This document shows, one piece after another, positions 8,130-15,279 of a DNA stretch of 37,187 nucleotides. A model generated the notes under the pieces. The model made no database searches and was not told the DNA's origin. It saw nothing but the letters and a program-made list of their open reading frames with translations. The stretch is from Promethearchaeati archaeon (GTDB lineage Archaea > Asgardarchaeota > Heimdallarchaeia > JABLTI01), in contig JABLTI010000017.1 of NCBI GenBank assembly GCA_013166835.1, positions 1 to 37,187 on the forward strand, read 5' to 3'. The position numbers and the translations under genes are program-made. Within the stretch, counting starts at the first letter, position 1. Each line of letters starts with the position of its first letter.

Positions 8130-8176
8130 GAACATTAAGATAAGGCATCGATATACTAGCATAAGACGTGAACCCT

Positions 8177-9601
8177 ATGACAAGTAGATTCCTGAGAATA
8201 TTCAAACCATTCACTCATCTTACGTTTGAAGTAAAAAAACCTGATCGAACAGTTTCCTTTAAGGAAAAATCTGTTTGGACGATTGTCTGTTTAGTGGTTT
8301 ATTTCATCATGATAAGTGTTCCATTGTATGGAATTGAAACAACCGCTGGTCAAGCAGATCCATTCTTTGCTATGAGAGCAATTCTCGCCTCACAAAGAGG
8401 AACATTAGGAGAATTAGGAATAGGACCAATCGTAACTGCTGGTTTGATCATGCAGTTATTAGTCGGTAGCCAAATCATTAAAGTTGATTTTAACAATCCT
8501 GAAGAACGAGCCCTCTATACTGGTGCCCAAAAAGTTTTGAGTGTCGTAATGATTCTCTTCGAGGCTGGTGCCTACATCTTCGGTGGCGCTTATGGAGAAG
8601 ACATCTCCTTAACAACTGGTTCACTCATCTTCTTACAACTGCTGGCAGCTGGGTTATTGGTTATGCTGATGGATGAGCTGATACAGAAAGGCTATGGGTT
8701 AGGTTCAGGAATATCATTATTCATTGCAGCTGGTGTTTCGTTTAATATCTTAAATGGTTTATTCGCTTTCACAGAAGGGATTGGTGCAAATCCCGCTGGA
8801 AAATACTATGGTGCTGTCATAGCATTCTTCTACGGTTTAACACATAATGAGAAATTCATCAATGTAATCTATCGGCCTATAAATCCCGATATTATTGCTT
8901 TTCTGGCTACGATTATTGTTTTCGGTCTGGTTATCTATGTTGAATCGATGCGGATTGAGATACCGATATCGCACGCGAAGTACAAGATACCGGCTCGGTA
9001 TCCCATCAAGTTTCTGTACACGTCTAACATACCGGTAATACTGGCGTCGGCGTTGTTTGCGAATGTGTACTTTATCTCCCAGATTCTGGCAAAAAGGATG
9101 GAAAAAAATCCGATAGTAGATTTACTAGGACGGTGGAATTTCCAGGGTGAACAGCCAATGCCAGAAGGAGGTCTGGTTTATTATACTACGGCTCCGCGGG
9201 GAATCTCACAAGTCATAGATGATCCTATACGGGCTGTAATTTACATCGTAATACTGGTAGGTGCCTGTATGATCTTTTCGGCTATTTGGCTAGAAACAGC
9301 TGGCATGGGTCCGAGAGATGTTGCGAAGCAGCTGTTAGATGCTGATATGCAGATTCCTGGTTTCAGACGAAATCCCAAAGTATTAGAGAAATACCTTGAA
9401 AGATACATTCCTATCGCAGCTTTACTGGGTGGTTTCTTTGTCGGAATTCTAGCAGGAGTTGCGGACTTCCTGGGTGCTCTGGGAACGGGCACGGGTATTC
9501 TGCTGACTACGGGTATTATCAAACAGTATTCAGAAATTATCGCTAAAGAAAGATTAGCAGAAATAAGTCCTGCTGTGCGGGGCTTCCTGGGCATGGAGTA
9601 A
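8177..9601 (+). CDS. secY: Preprotein translocase subunit SecY (Sec61 alpha type)
   Basis: The central pore subunit of the SecYEG/Sec61 channel, with ten predicted membrane helices over about 474 aa. Recognisable parts: N-terminal amphipathic start (FKPFTHLTFEVKKPDRTVSF), TM1 with plug region PLYGIETTAGQADP, the TM2 stretch GPIVTAGLIMQLLVGSQIIK, the cytosolic loop ESMRIEIPISHAKY, TM7 region YTSNIPVILASALFANVYF, the loop MGPRDVAKQLLDADMQIPGFR and C-terminal TM10. Both GTG 8168 and ATG 8177 fit; neither has a ribosome binding site, and the ATG is taken. The gene is not next to ribosomal protein genes as in many archaea, and is followed by tRNA-Leu. The part from about 8930 to 9500 has clearly more G+C (47-50% in 60-base samples) than its surroundings. 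Identification is firm. Confidence 0.95.
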   Translation: MTSRFLRIFKPFTHLTFEVKKPDRTVSFKEKSVWTIVCLVVYFIMISVPLYGIETTAGQADPFFAMRAILASQRGTLGELGIGPIVTAGLIMQLLVGSQIIKVDFNNPEERALYTGAQKVLSVVMILFEAGAYIFGGAYGEDISLTTGSLIFLQLLAAGLLVMLMDELIQKGYGLGSGISLFIAAGVSFNILNGLFAFTEGIGANPAGKYYGAVIAFFYGLTHNEKFINVIYRPINPDIIAFLATIIVFGLVIYVESMRIEIPISHAKYKIPARYPIKFLYTSNIPVILASALFANVYFISQILAKRMEKNPIVDLLGRWNFQGEQPMPEGGLVYYTTAPRGISQVIDDPIRAVIYIVILVGACMIFSAIWLETAGMGPRDVAKQLLDADMQIPGFRRNPKVLEKYLERYIPIAALLGGFFVGILAGVADFLGALGTGTGILLTTGIIKQYSEIIAKERLAEISPAVRGFLGME

Positions 9602-9677
9602 TCTCCATAGCTCTTTCACCCTTTTTTCCCCTTATGGGAATATCTTTGCGAGGGTAAATAAAAGCGGAAGTAGCCAA

Positions 9678-9706
9678 ACTCGGACACTTTTGTGTTCAGG
9701 GGCTAA
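9678..9706 (+). other. Non-canonical D-loop intron of tRNA-Leu (29 nt)
   Basis: AGCC just upstream pairs with GGCT near the intron's 3' end, giving the 4-bp central helix. The 5' bulge is AAA (9676-9678) and the 3' bulge AAG (9705-9707). Cutting between the second and third base of each bulge, as the archaeal splicing endonuclease does, restores exactly GCCAA-GTGG, i.e. an insertion at about position 14/15. Inside the intron ACAC pairs with GTGT around a TTTT loop. Confidence 0.8.
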
Positions 9707-9730
9707 GTGGTCAACGGCGAAGGACTCAAG

Positions 9731-9782
9731 ATCTCTGGTGATTTCACTGGAATAAAAAAAGTCGTTGATTAAAGGATGAGTA
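9731..9782 (+). other. Canonical 37/38 intron of tRNA-Leu (52 nt)
   Basis: Loop bases CTCA pair with TGAG near the intron's 3' end (9777-9780). The 5' bulge is AG|A and the 3' bulge TA|A, so the bulge-helix-bulge is textbook. Splicing joins the anticodon CAA plus G37 to A38 and restores the TCCTT stem strand. Confidence 0.88.
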
Positions 9783-9925
9783 ATCCTTTCTCGTAGGAGT
9801 TCGTGCGTTCGAATCGCGCCTTCCGCACCAATTGTTTTTTATAATTTCTACATCATTAATCAGTAGATAGTAAAAGAGAGAAAAGTATATTACAAGTAAT
9901 TATTCATTTATAGTGGGTTATTCAA

Positions 9926-11020
9926 ATGGTGAGTAAGAAAACACTTAGTGTTACTTTGCTAATATTATTATCAACTTTAATTTTTGTTCAATTTAGCATT
10001 TGTGCACAATCAATAAGCAAAACCTATATTCCAAATGGATACAACCAAAATTCTGTTAATCCAACTTTCGATCAAATACACACAAATCAGTTCAATGAAT
10101 CCGCAGAACCAATTACTTGGTTCTATTTGAATATTGGTGTTGTAGTTCTAATTCCTATAGTAATGATTGTACAAACAATTATTGATAAAACAAGAAAGAA
10201 ACCTGATGTTTCGAAAAAGCTAGAAGAAGTGGAAGAAGAAGAAGAAGAAATTGAGGAAATAGAAACAAGAGTAGAACCCTCTAATAAATTCAATCCATTA
10301 CTTCTTAGAATTGGATTTTTTACACTTTTTGTCCAAAACATTATGATTTTACCAATGTTATTAATCTTTATGGCAATGGGTTTAGCTATAACTGTGGGCG
10401 GTCCAGGAGCAAATCCTGGTTTGGAATCCGCTACAACTAGTCTTTTCAGAGCATTCTCAATCGTATACTATCTAGACTTCACTGCAGCATTATTATGTGT
10501 TGTAGGTTTGATATTGTTTTCATTATCAATTAAAGAAAAAGTTCAAGGTTTTGTTGCTTCAAGTTTTTGGCTCCTATGGATTGGAGTTGGAATATATCCA
10601 AGAATCAACTTTGTGACTAGTTTAGGTCTCTTTAATCCAGCACCTGCTGGTGGAGACATCTTTGAGTTCTTTTTAGGCTTCTTTGGTAACACTACATTCC
10701 TATTGACTTGTGGATATGGTTTATTTGCTTTAGCATTATTTTATACAGCAAAAGTATTGGTTTCAAGTGGTAAACTTCAACGTGGTGGTCTTCTTAATGC
10801 TTTTGGACTTGTGAATTTCGTTATAGGTGCTTTTGCAAGTATCTTACTCTTACTTCTATTGACATGGGGATTTCAAATGACTATTGAAGCAATTACAAGT
10901 TTGTCATTTATACTAGCTGCATTTTGGGCATTGAAATTCTTAGCATCACCTATTCTTGGCATGGTTACTGGAATTATAACATTTAATCGTATAGGAAAAG
11001 CAACCAAAATCACGAAATAA
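9926..11020 (+). CDS. Multi-pass membrane protein of unknown function
   Basis: A 364-aa protein I do not recognise. Residues 5-26 form a hydrophobic segment that reads like a signal peptide or signal anchor (SVTLLILLSTLIFVQF then SICAQS). A polar stretch (about 30-62) follows, then a membrane helix at 65-86, a very acidic linker of about 25 residues (98-118, mostly Glu), and then about six more hydrophobic segments near 127-157, 178-201, 207-226, 247-280, 288-312 and 324-352. The short C-terminus is basic (RIGKATKITK). There is no conserved catalytic or transporter motif that I can see. It stands alone between tRNA-Leu and the convergent Eis-like gene. The topology suggests a membrane domain with an extracytoplasmic N-terminal stalk and a cytosolic acidic loop. 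Confidence 0.7.
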   Translation: MVSKKTLSVTLLILLSTLIFVQFSICAQSISKTYIPNGYNQNSVNPTFDQIHTNQFNESAEPITWFYLNIGVVVLIPIVMIVQTIIDKTRKKPDVSKKLEEVEEEEEEIEEIETRVEPSNKFNPLLLRIGFFTLFVQNIMILPMLLIFMAMGLAITVGGPGANPGLESATTSLFRAFSIVYYLDFTAALLCVVGLILFSLSIKEKVQGFVASSFWLLWIGVGIYPRINFVTSLGLFNPAPAGGDIFEFFLGFFGNTTFLLTCGYGLFALALFYTAKVLVSSGKLQRGGLLNAFGLVNFVIGAFASILLLLLLTWGFQMTIEAITSLSFILAAFWALKFLASPILGMVTGIITFNRIGKATKITK

Positions 11021-11036
11021 ATTCAATTTAAAATGC

Positions 11037-11069
11037 GAGGAAATTTTCCTCTATTTTCTATTTTTTTTT
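11037..11069. terminator. Bidirectional terminator between convergent genes
   Basis: GAGGAAA (11037-11043) and TTTCCTC (11045-11051) form a perfect 7-bp dyad around one base, followed on the plus strand by a long T run (11061-11069). It lies between the stop of the membrane protein and the end of the minus-strand acetyltransferase gene. Confidence 0.5.
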
Positions 11070-11117
11070 ATAAAATAGATGTTTTCATTTTCAATTAACA
11101 CATCTGTTACTATTTTT

Positions 11118-12314
11118 CTAAAAGAAGGTTCTAAGTCTTGTGAATCGTTTTGGAAATACCTTATCGAATTTTTCCAAATCTTTTTTCTTTATTTTCACTT
11201 TCTTAATTGCCTGTAAATCATATATGGTTCGATATCCAACGAATAATTGAGTAAAAGCTTTGATTTCAGTGGTAAGATCAATATTCTCATCAGTTGTTTC
11301 TGTAACCTTTACTTTTCCGTTCTTAATTGAAACCAATATTGGTTCTGAATTCCATGGGGCATATTCGTCATCAATTTTCATTGAAAAAGTGATGTCTAAT
11401 TTCTGATCGAATTCAAGTAGTTCCATTGCTTTCTTAACATCAATAACTCTAAACATTGGACCGCCAGTCATTTGATACTTAAATTCTCCTTCCCAAAGAT
11501 CATCAAAGTAATCAGTAATCCGTTCATCACCGAGTAAGGGGTAACTGAAATCCTTGTTCTGATCAGTATGTTTTTTAATGTAATCAAAAACAGTAAGACG
11601 AGCTACTTCACTATCCACAATCACGTTTCGCATATTCAATCGAACATTCCAGGGACCTTCTCGTTTCTCTAAGCGAGTTGTAAAGTATCCAATGTATTCA
11701 TCTTCATCCTTGATAACAAATACTTTAGTCTTCTTGCTGGCATGATGATACTTCCAAAATTTTAGGTCATCAAAAATTGTCAAATTAAATTTCGAACCTA
11801 TTTTCTCTCTGATTGGCATGCATATTTTGAATGACTCATCTTGTGAGATTTCTTCAATTTTAAATGGTTTGAAATCTTTTGGAAGTAAAATATTCTTAGG
11901 TGAAGAAATGATCCATTCAAAATCAGCACAATTCTCATAACCATATCTTCGATAAAATGAAAATTTGAAAGGATAAAGTACTGAAATATATTCCTGATTT
12001 CTCCTCATAACCTTGAAAGATTCTCTAGTTAATTCTGTAATTTGTCTTTGTTTGCGAAATTCAGGTTTTGTGGCTACTGCACCAATCCCGCCCATTTTCA
12101 TTAAAACACCCCGAACGAACATTTTGTAACTATGAATTACATAGGTGCTTGCGATTTTACCATCAATAAAGAAACCCAGACAATTATCAAAATCAAGAAT
12201 TGAGAACCACCTTTTCCAATCTTCCTCTGAGGTTTCTCCTCCACCTGCAAAACAGTAGTCCCATAAATCCATGAGTTCTTCTTCGTATTCTTTGGATAAC
12301 TTCTTTATTGTCAA
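11118..12314 (-). CDS. Eis-like GNAT N-acetyltransferase with SCP2-type C-terminal domain
   Basis: A 398-aa protein with the layout of the Eis family: two GNAT-type regions and a C-terminal sterol-carrier-like domain. The acetyl-CoA site is in the first region (MGGIGAVATKPEFRKQRQIT, about residues 93-112). The motif SFYRRYGYE (about 126-134) carries the tyrosine that acts as general acid in Eis, and the protein ends in a phenylalanine, whose carboxylate is part of the Eis active site. The C-terminal domain begins near residue 285 (MFRVIDVKKAMELL). The start is TTG at 12312-12314, supported by GGAG nine bases upstream on the minus strand. Known members acetylate aminoglycosides or protein lysines; the natural substrate here is unknown. 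Confidence 0.85.
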   Translation of the reverse strand: MTIKKLSKEYEEELMDLWDYCFAGGGETSEEDWKRWFSILDFDNCLGFFIDGKIASTYVIHSYKMFVRGVLMKMGGIGAVATKPEFRKQRQITELTRESFKVMRRNQEYISVLYPFKFSFYRRYGYENCADFEWIISSPKNILLPKDFKPFKIEEISQDESFKICMPIREKIGSKFNLTIFDDLKFWKYHHASKKTKVFVIKDEDEYIGYFTTRLEKREGPWNVRLNMRNVIVDSEVARLTVFDYIKKHTDQNKDFSYPLLGDERITDYFDDLWEGEFKYQMTGGPMFRVIDVKKAMELLEFDQKLDITFSMKIDDEYAPWNSEPILVSIKNGKVKVTETTDENIDLTTEIKAFTQLFVGYRTIYDLQAIKKVKIKKKDLEKFDKVFPKRFTRLRTFF

Positions 12315-12447
12315 CTTTCTAATCTCCGAGTTTTCTGAGGAGATGGTTTTAATAAAATTTATCCAAAATCTGTATATTTCCAGTATTAACTGACTTTGCG
12401 TAAGATTTTTAATGTGAAAGTAAAAACTCAGATATTACTGAATAACA

Positions 12448-12524
12448 GCCGTCGTAGCACAGCCTGGTAGTGCGACTCCTTGGTAAGGAGTAGGTCGTGG
12501 GTTCAAGTCCCATCGACGGCTCCA
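12448..12524 (+). tRNA. tRNA-Thr(GGT)
   Basis: Acceptor GCCGTCG (12448-12454) pairs with CGACGGC (12514-12520). D stem GCAC/GTGC, anticodon stem ACTCC/GGAGT with loop TTGGTAA (anticodon GGT), T stem GTGGG/CCCAT with loop TTCAAGT. Discriminator T and an encoded CCA end the gene. No intron. The cupin gene ends 14 bp downstream on the opposite strand. Confidence 0.96.
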
Positions 12525-12537
12525 GTTCTTTTCTTCT

Positions 12538-12864
12538 TTAATCTCCTTTACTTTCCAAGCTCTGTGGTTCAAACATCAAAACATATGACTTCATAGGACT
12601 TACCGGTCTATGTTCAATTCCTTTTTCAACAACGATCATATCTCCTTCATTCAGTAGCAAGTCCGGAAAACCTTTTCGATGTAAGATGAAGGAACCTTTT
12701 ACCACAAAAAATAATTCATCTTCTTCTTCATGCTTATGGAAAGGATATTCTCCTTCGAATAATGCAAGTCGAACAATTTGATCGTTTAGTTTAGCAACTT
12801 CTACTGGTGTCCATGGTTTTTTGATTTCGAAACGCTTTTGATCTATATTTATTGGTTGATTCAT
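12538..12864 (-). CDS. Small single-domain cupin
   Basis: A 108-aa protein with one cupin barrel. Cupin motif 1 is seen as YPFHKHEEEDELFFVVKG (about residues 40-57), with the two histidines and glutamate that usually bind a metal. Motif 2 is LNEGDMIVVEKGIEHRPVS, with the third histidine. So the metal site looks complete. Start is ATG at 12862-12864. Its stop lies only 14 bp from the 3' end of tRNA-Thr, so transcripts of the two converge. Small cupins of this type include sugar-binding, dioxygenase and sensor proteins; no specific function can be assigned, and no neighbour suggests one. Confidence 0.8.
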   Translation of the reverse strand: MNQPINIDQKRFEIKKPWTPVEVAKLNDQIVRLALFEGEYPFHKHEEEDELFFVVKGSFILHRKGFPDLLLNEGDMIVVEKGIEHRPVSPMKSYVLMFEPQSLESKGD

Positions 12865-13010
12865 AGATTTTTATTCTCTCTTGTTTGTTATAAGATTTCC
12901 TTGAATATTTGCACAAAAAACTCCTTCTATGTATAAGAATTCACTCTATTGGAGTTTTTAACATAAGAATTGAAATTATGATTAAACAGATTTCTGTCGG
13001 TTGATGAAAA

Positions 13011-13967
13011 ATGGTTCATAATATTAATGGCGTTACTAAATTTTTGAAGACAAAAGAAGTCTATAAACAGCATCAACAACAAAACCAATACAACGAAATT
13101 ATTATTTCTCTTAAGCAAAAGAATGAATTTGAATTATTAGAAATTGCAAGAAAAGCAAAGAACCGTCACCATAGGGTTTTTGCTGTCCATCTTTTGGGTA
13201 AGCGAAATAGGAAGAAAGCTGAAATTATTTCTCATCTGCGTAAAATTGTTGCTTATGAGCATCGCTCTGTGAAAAATGAAGCTATTTGGGCTTTAGCAAA
13301 GCTTGGTGATAGAAGCATTCAATCTTTATTATTTGAAATTTACTCCACAAATCTTTCTGAATTAGAAAAAAGCCTGACTGTAAAAATGCTCGGAAAAATT
13401 GGTGATGAAAAATCTATAGAGTTTCTTTTAGAAGTAAGTGCTAATTCCCGGAATTTAACAGGTTTGAATGCAGGTGCTGCCGTACATGAAATAATAGACA
13501 AAATTGGTATACAACCGTTAATATGCTCATTAGAAAATGAAACTGATTTAATACGACAGGAAGCAATTTGGATTCTCTGTGCAAGGTGCAAATTTCTGAG
13601 CAAAAAAAAGGAAAAAAATATCATAATCGAATCGCTAAAAAATAGACTAGATTATGAGAACTCAATTCCTACAAGATTAGCACTTTGTTATAATCTTTCT
13701 ATTCTTAATATTCCTGAGGCTTCACAAGAATTGCTTGTTTTATGTGTTTCCGGAAAAATCCCAACTGAAAGGCAATTATTCTTCCTAAATGAAGTAATTC
13801 GCGCTTTTGTTTATCGTCAAAAAGAATCTTCTCTGAGATTAGTTAAGAAACTAAATACTGCTATCGAGACCGTTGATGCTCGAGGCAGAAATGTTACCAC
13901 AACAAAACTTATTTCTAGATTGGAGAAATCAATAGGAAATTTGGATAAAATATTTGAAATTCTTTAG
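13011..13967 (+). CDS. HEAT-repeat protein
   Basis: A 318-aa alpha-helical protein. After a polar N-terminus (about residues 1-40, glutamine-rich), repeats of about 30 residues follow, for example RHHRVFAVHLLGKRNRKKAE, HRSVKNEAIWALAKLGDRS and ETDLIRQEAIWILCARCKF. The pattern (charged start, EAIWAL core, glycine-aspartate turn) is that of HEAT/PBS-lyase-type repeats, a scaffold for protein-protein contacts. No catalytic domain is attached. Start is ATG at 13011; a nearby ATG at 13003 is out of frame. The gene is the last one before the structured-RNA locus and does not seem to be in an operon. Function unknown. Confidence 0.72.
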   Translation: MVHNINGVTKFLKTKEVYKQHQQQNQYNEIIISLKQKNEFELLEIARKAKNRHHRVFAVHLLGKRNRKKAEIISHLRKIVAYEHRSVKNEAIWALAKLGDRSIQSLLFEIYSTNLSELEKSLTVKMLGKIGDEKSIEFLLEVSANSRNLTGLNAGAAVHEIIDKIGIQPLICSLENETDLIRQEAIWILCARCKFLSKKKEKNIIIESLKNRLDYENSIPTRLALCYNLSILNIPEASQELLVLCVSGKIPTERQLFFLNEVIRAFVYRQKESSLRLVKKLNTAIETVDARGRNVTTTKLISRLEKSIGNLDKIFEIL

Positions 13968-14010
13968 TACTGAATTATCTCTGAATTCATGGTACAGGAA
14001 AACAAAAGGA

Positions 14011-14028
14011 TTAACACAATCATGTTAA
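14011..14028. promoter_or_regulatory. Dyad 1 upstream of the structured RNA
   Basis: TTAACA-CAATCA-TGTTAA is a perfect 6-bp inverted repeat with a 6-bp spacer. It is nearly the same as the element at 14065-14082 (15 of 17 bases in the core). Looks like a binding site for a dimeric regulator. Confidence 0.5.
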
Positions 14029-14064
14029 CTAAGATTTCTTTCTACTAGCTAATCATTCCGCTGA

Positions 14065-14082
14065 TTAACACATCCATGTTAT
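14065..14082. promoter_or_regulatory. Dyad 2 upstream of the structured RNA
   Basis: TTAACA-CATCCA-TGTTAT, a second copy with one arm base changed, 54 bp downstream of the first (about five helical turns). It ends about 8 bp before the TATA box, the usual place for an archaeal activator or a repressor blocking TBP. Confidence 0.5.
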
Positions 14083-14088
14083 ATTTAA

Positions 14089-14099
14089 CTATTTAAAAG
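14089..14099 (+). promoter_or_regulatory. TATA box of the structured RNA
   Basis: CTATTTAAAAG fits an archaeal TATA element. With usual spacing, transcription starts near 14117-14121, which is where the terminal stem of the RNA begins (14120). Confidence 0.5.
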
Positions 14100-14117
14100 A
14101 TGGTTACCATATATAAT

Positions 14118-14278
14118 ATGGCGAATAGGAAGCTATTGTATCTACAAAAAATCAGCAAGGGTATTGGCGTTGATTTTTATGGGGGTGCAATAGAAAAAGA
14201 TGATAAGAAAATAGTCAAGTCTTCCGTACCCATAGAAGCTTGATGACATTCGGAATCGTCGACTATTCGCCCCTTTTT
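14118..14278 (+). ncRNA. Candidate structured non-coding RNA, about 160 nt
   Basis: Closing stem P1: GGCGAATAG (14120-14128) pairs perfectly with CTATTCGCC (14263-14271), followed at once by a T run (14274-14278). Inside are two long arms. P2: CTATTG plus TATCT (14133-14143) pairs with 14183-14193, and continues into AAAAATCAGC (14147-14156) with GTTGATTTTT (14169-14178), loop of 12 nt. P3: TCAAG (14215-14219) and CTTC (14221-14224) pair with GAAG (14235-14238) and CTTGA (14239-14243), with one bulged T. A small hairpin around ATTCGGAAT (14248-14256) completes a multibranch fold. Promoter and T-run fit a free transcript between the HEAT gene and the convergent DHPS gene. I do not recognise it as RNase P, SRP RNA, box C/D or H/ACA. 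A 41-codon reading frame (14118-14243) lies in the same bases and cannot be fully excluded as the product. Confidence 0.6.
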
Positions 14279-14293
14279 GGTTATGGGGTATTT

Positions 14294-15154
14294 TTACTTG
14301 GTCTTGGTTTCCATACCAAATTCTTTGATTTTCTCTATTACTCGAATTGTCTCGAGAGTTTCTCTCACATCATGAGTTCTAATTAAGCTGGCTCCATGAA
14401 GAATAGCAATACTGGTAGCTCCTAATGAACCATAAAGACGATCTTTTGGGTCTTTTATATCTAATATTTTACCAATGAATGATTTCCTTGAGAGACCTAT
14501 ACAGATGGGTTGCTTCAATTTATCAGTTAACGATTGTAAATGTGTTAAAATATGTGCGTCTATTTTATACCATTTATAATCTTCAATTCTATGAAAACCA
14601 ATATCTGGATCTACGATTATTTTGTCTAATCCGATTCCTGCTTCTTGAGCTACTTTTAGTGAATGTTCTAAAGATGCAATAACTCTCTCTGTAGGATTTC
14701 CTTGAAAACGGTGTAATTGTGTTGCTCCAAGAATTATTGGCACATCAAATTCCACAGCAACCTTTGCCAGCTTAGGATCATCATTTAATCCTGTAACATC
14801 ATTAATCATTGAAGCACCAATTTCTATAGCTGCTTTAGCAACTTTCGCTCGAGTAGTATCTATTGAAAGCGGTTTTTTTACTTCATCGAGAATGATCTTT
14901 AATCCTTTTACAGCTCTTTCACTTTCTTCTTCTGGGGTAATTTCTGTCTTGAGATAAGGTGCGGTACTTTTTGCCCCAACATCAATAATATCTGCTCCTT
15001 CCTTTACTTGTCTTATAGCAGATTGCAGAATACTCCCCGGACCTGTTTTAATTGATCCTTTATAGAAAGATTCAGGACTGAGATTTATTACTCCCATAAT
15101 TTTTACTTGCTCATCTAAACCAATTCTCAATCCATTAGCTTCAACGATTTTCAT
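14294..15154 (-). CDS. folP: Dihydropteroate synthase (archaeal FolP-like)
   Basis: A 286-aa TIM-barrel protein with the DHPS signatures in order: IMGVINLSPESFY (about residue 19), IIDVGAKSTAP (about 55), LSIDTTRAKVA (about 95), MINDVTGL (about 115), IIVDPDIGFHRIE (about 172) and ICIGLSRKSFIG (about 217). DHPS joins the pterin to a p-aminobenzoate unit; in archaea such proteins are thought to serve the methanopterin or folate branch, where the aryl partner may differ. Start is ATG at 15152-15154 with AAGGTG nearby upstream on the minus strand. A second, larger DHPS-family protein is encoded at 32022-33644. It is divergent from the GH3 gene and converges on the structured RNA. The family is certain; which acceptor it uses is not. 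Confidence 0.87.
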   Translation of the reverse strand: MKIVEANGLRIGLDEQVKIMGVINLSPESFYKGSIKTGPGSILQSAIRQVKEGADIIDVGAKSTAPYLKTEITPEEESERAVKGLKIILDEVKKPLSIDTTRAKVAKAAIEIGASMINDVTGLNDDPKLAKVAVEFDVPIILGATQLHRFQGNPTERVIASLEHSLKVAQEAGIGLDKIIVDPDIGFHRIEDYKWYKIDAHILTHLQSLTDKLKQPICIGLSRKSFIGKILDIKDPKDRLYGSLGATSIAILHGASLIRTHDVRETLETIRVIEKIKEFGMETKTK

Positions 15155-15210
15155 AGATATTACACCTTGTTATCATACAAGAACTAAGACAATAAAAATG
15201 AAACGGATAG

Positions 15211-15263
15211 CTTTCAAAAGAGTTTTAAGATTCACAACATAACTCATTATCGTCTCTTGAAAG
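15211..15263. promoter_or_regulatory. Inverted repeat flanking the GH3 promoter
   Basis: CTTTCAAAAGAG (15211-15222) and CTCTTGAAAG (15254-15263) are inverted copies (10 matched bases, one extra A on the left). Between them lies a TATA-like TTTTAAGA (15223-15230) and the probable start of transcription. The layout suits a regulator that controls the sugar genes downstream. The DHPS gene on the other side shares this spacer. Confidence 0.4.
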
Positions 15264-15279
15264 AACAAATGTGATAGCA

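Larger units (their letters stand above)
9664..9830 (+). tRNA. tRNA-Leu(CAA) with two introns and encoded CCA
   Basis: Acceptor stem GCGGAAG (9664-9670) pairs with CTTCCGC (9820-9826); discriminator A and CCA follow (9827-9830). The T arm is GTGCG/CGCGC with loop TTCGAAT, and there is a long variable arm with a CTC/GAG stem, as expected of a class II tRNA. The anticodon stem AAGGA/TCCTT holds loop CTCAAGA with anticodon CAA. Two inserts interrupt the gene: 29 nt in the D loop and 52 nt after position 37. Removing both gives an 86-nt tRNA with a normal D arm (GCCAAGTGGTCAACGGC). Confidence 0.93.

Noticed and set aside
9731..9782. Guide RNA inside the tRNA-Leu anticodon intron
   Set aside because: Contains GGTGATTT but no matching box C/D set; 52 nt is filled by the splicing motif and a small GTGA/TCAC stem.
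14118..14243. A 41-codon frame starting at a possibly leaderless ATG (MANRKLLYLQ...)
   Set aside because: The same bases form three long helices closed by a 9-bp stem that extends beyond the frame to a T run, which favours an RNA. A small protein cannot be fully excluded, so it is noted under the RNA.
14239..14271. TTGATGA as a box C of a C/D guide RNA
   Set aside because: No CTGA box D at suitable distance, and the bases are used in stems of the larger RNA.
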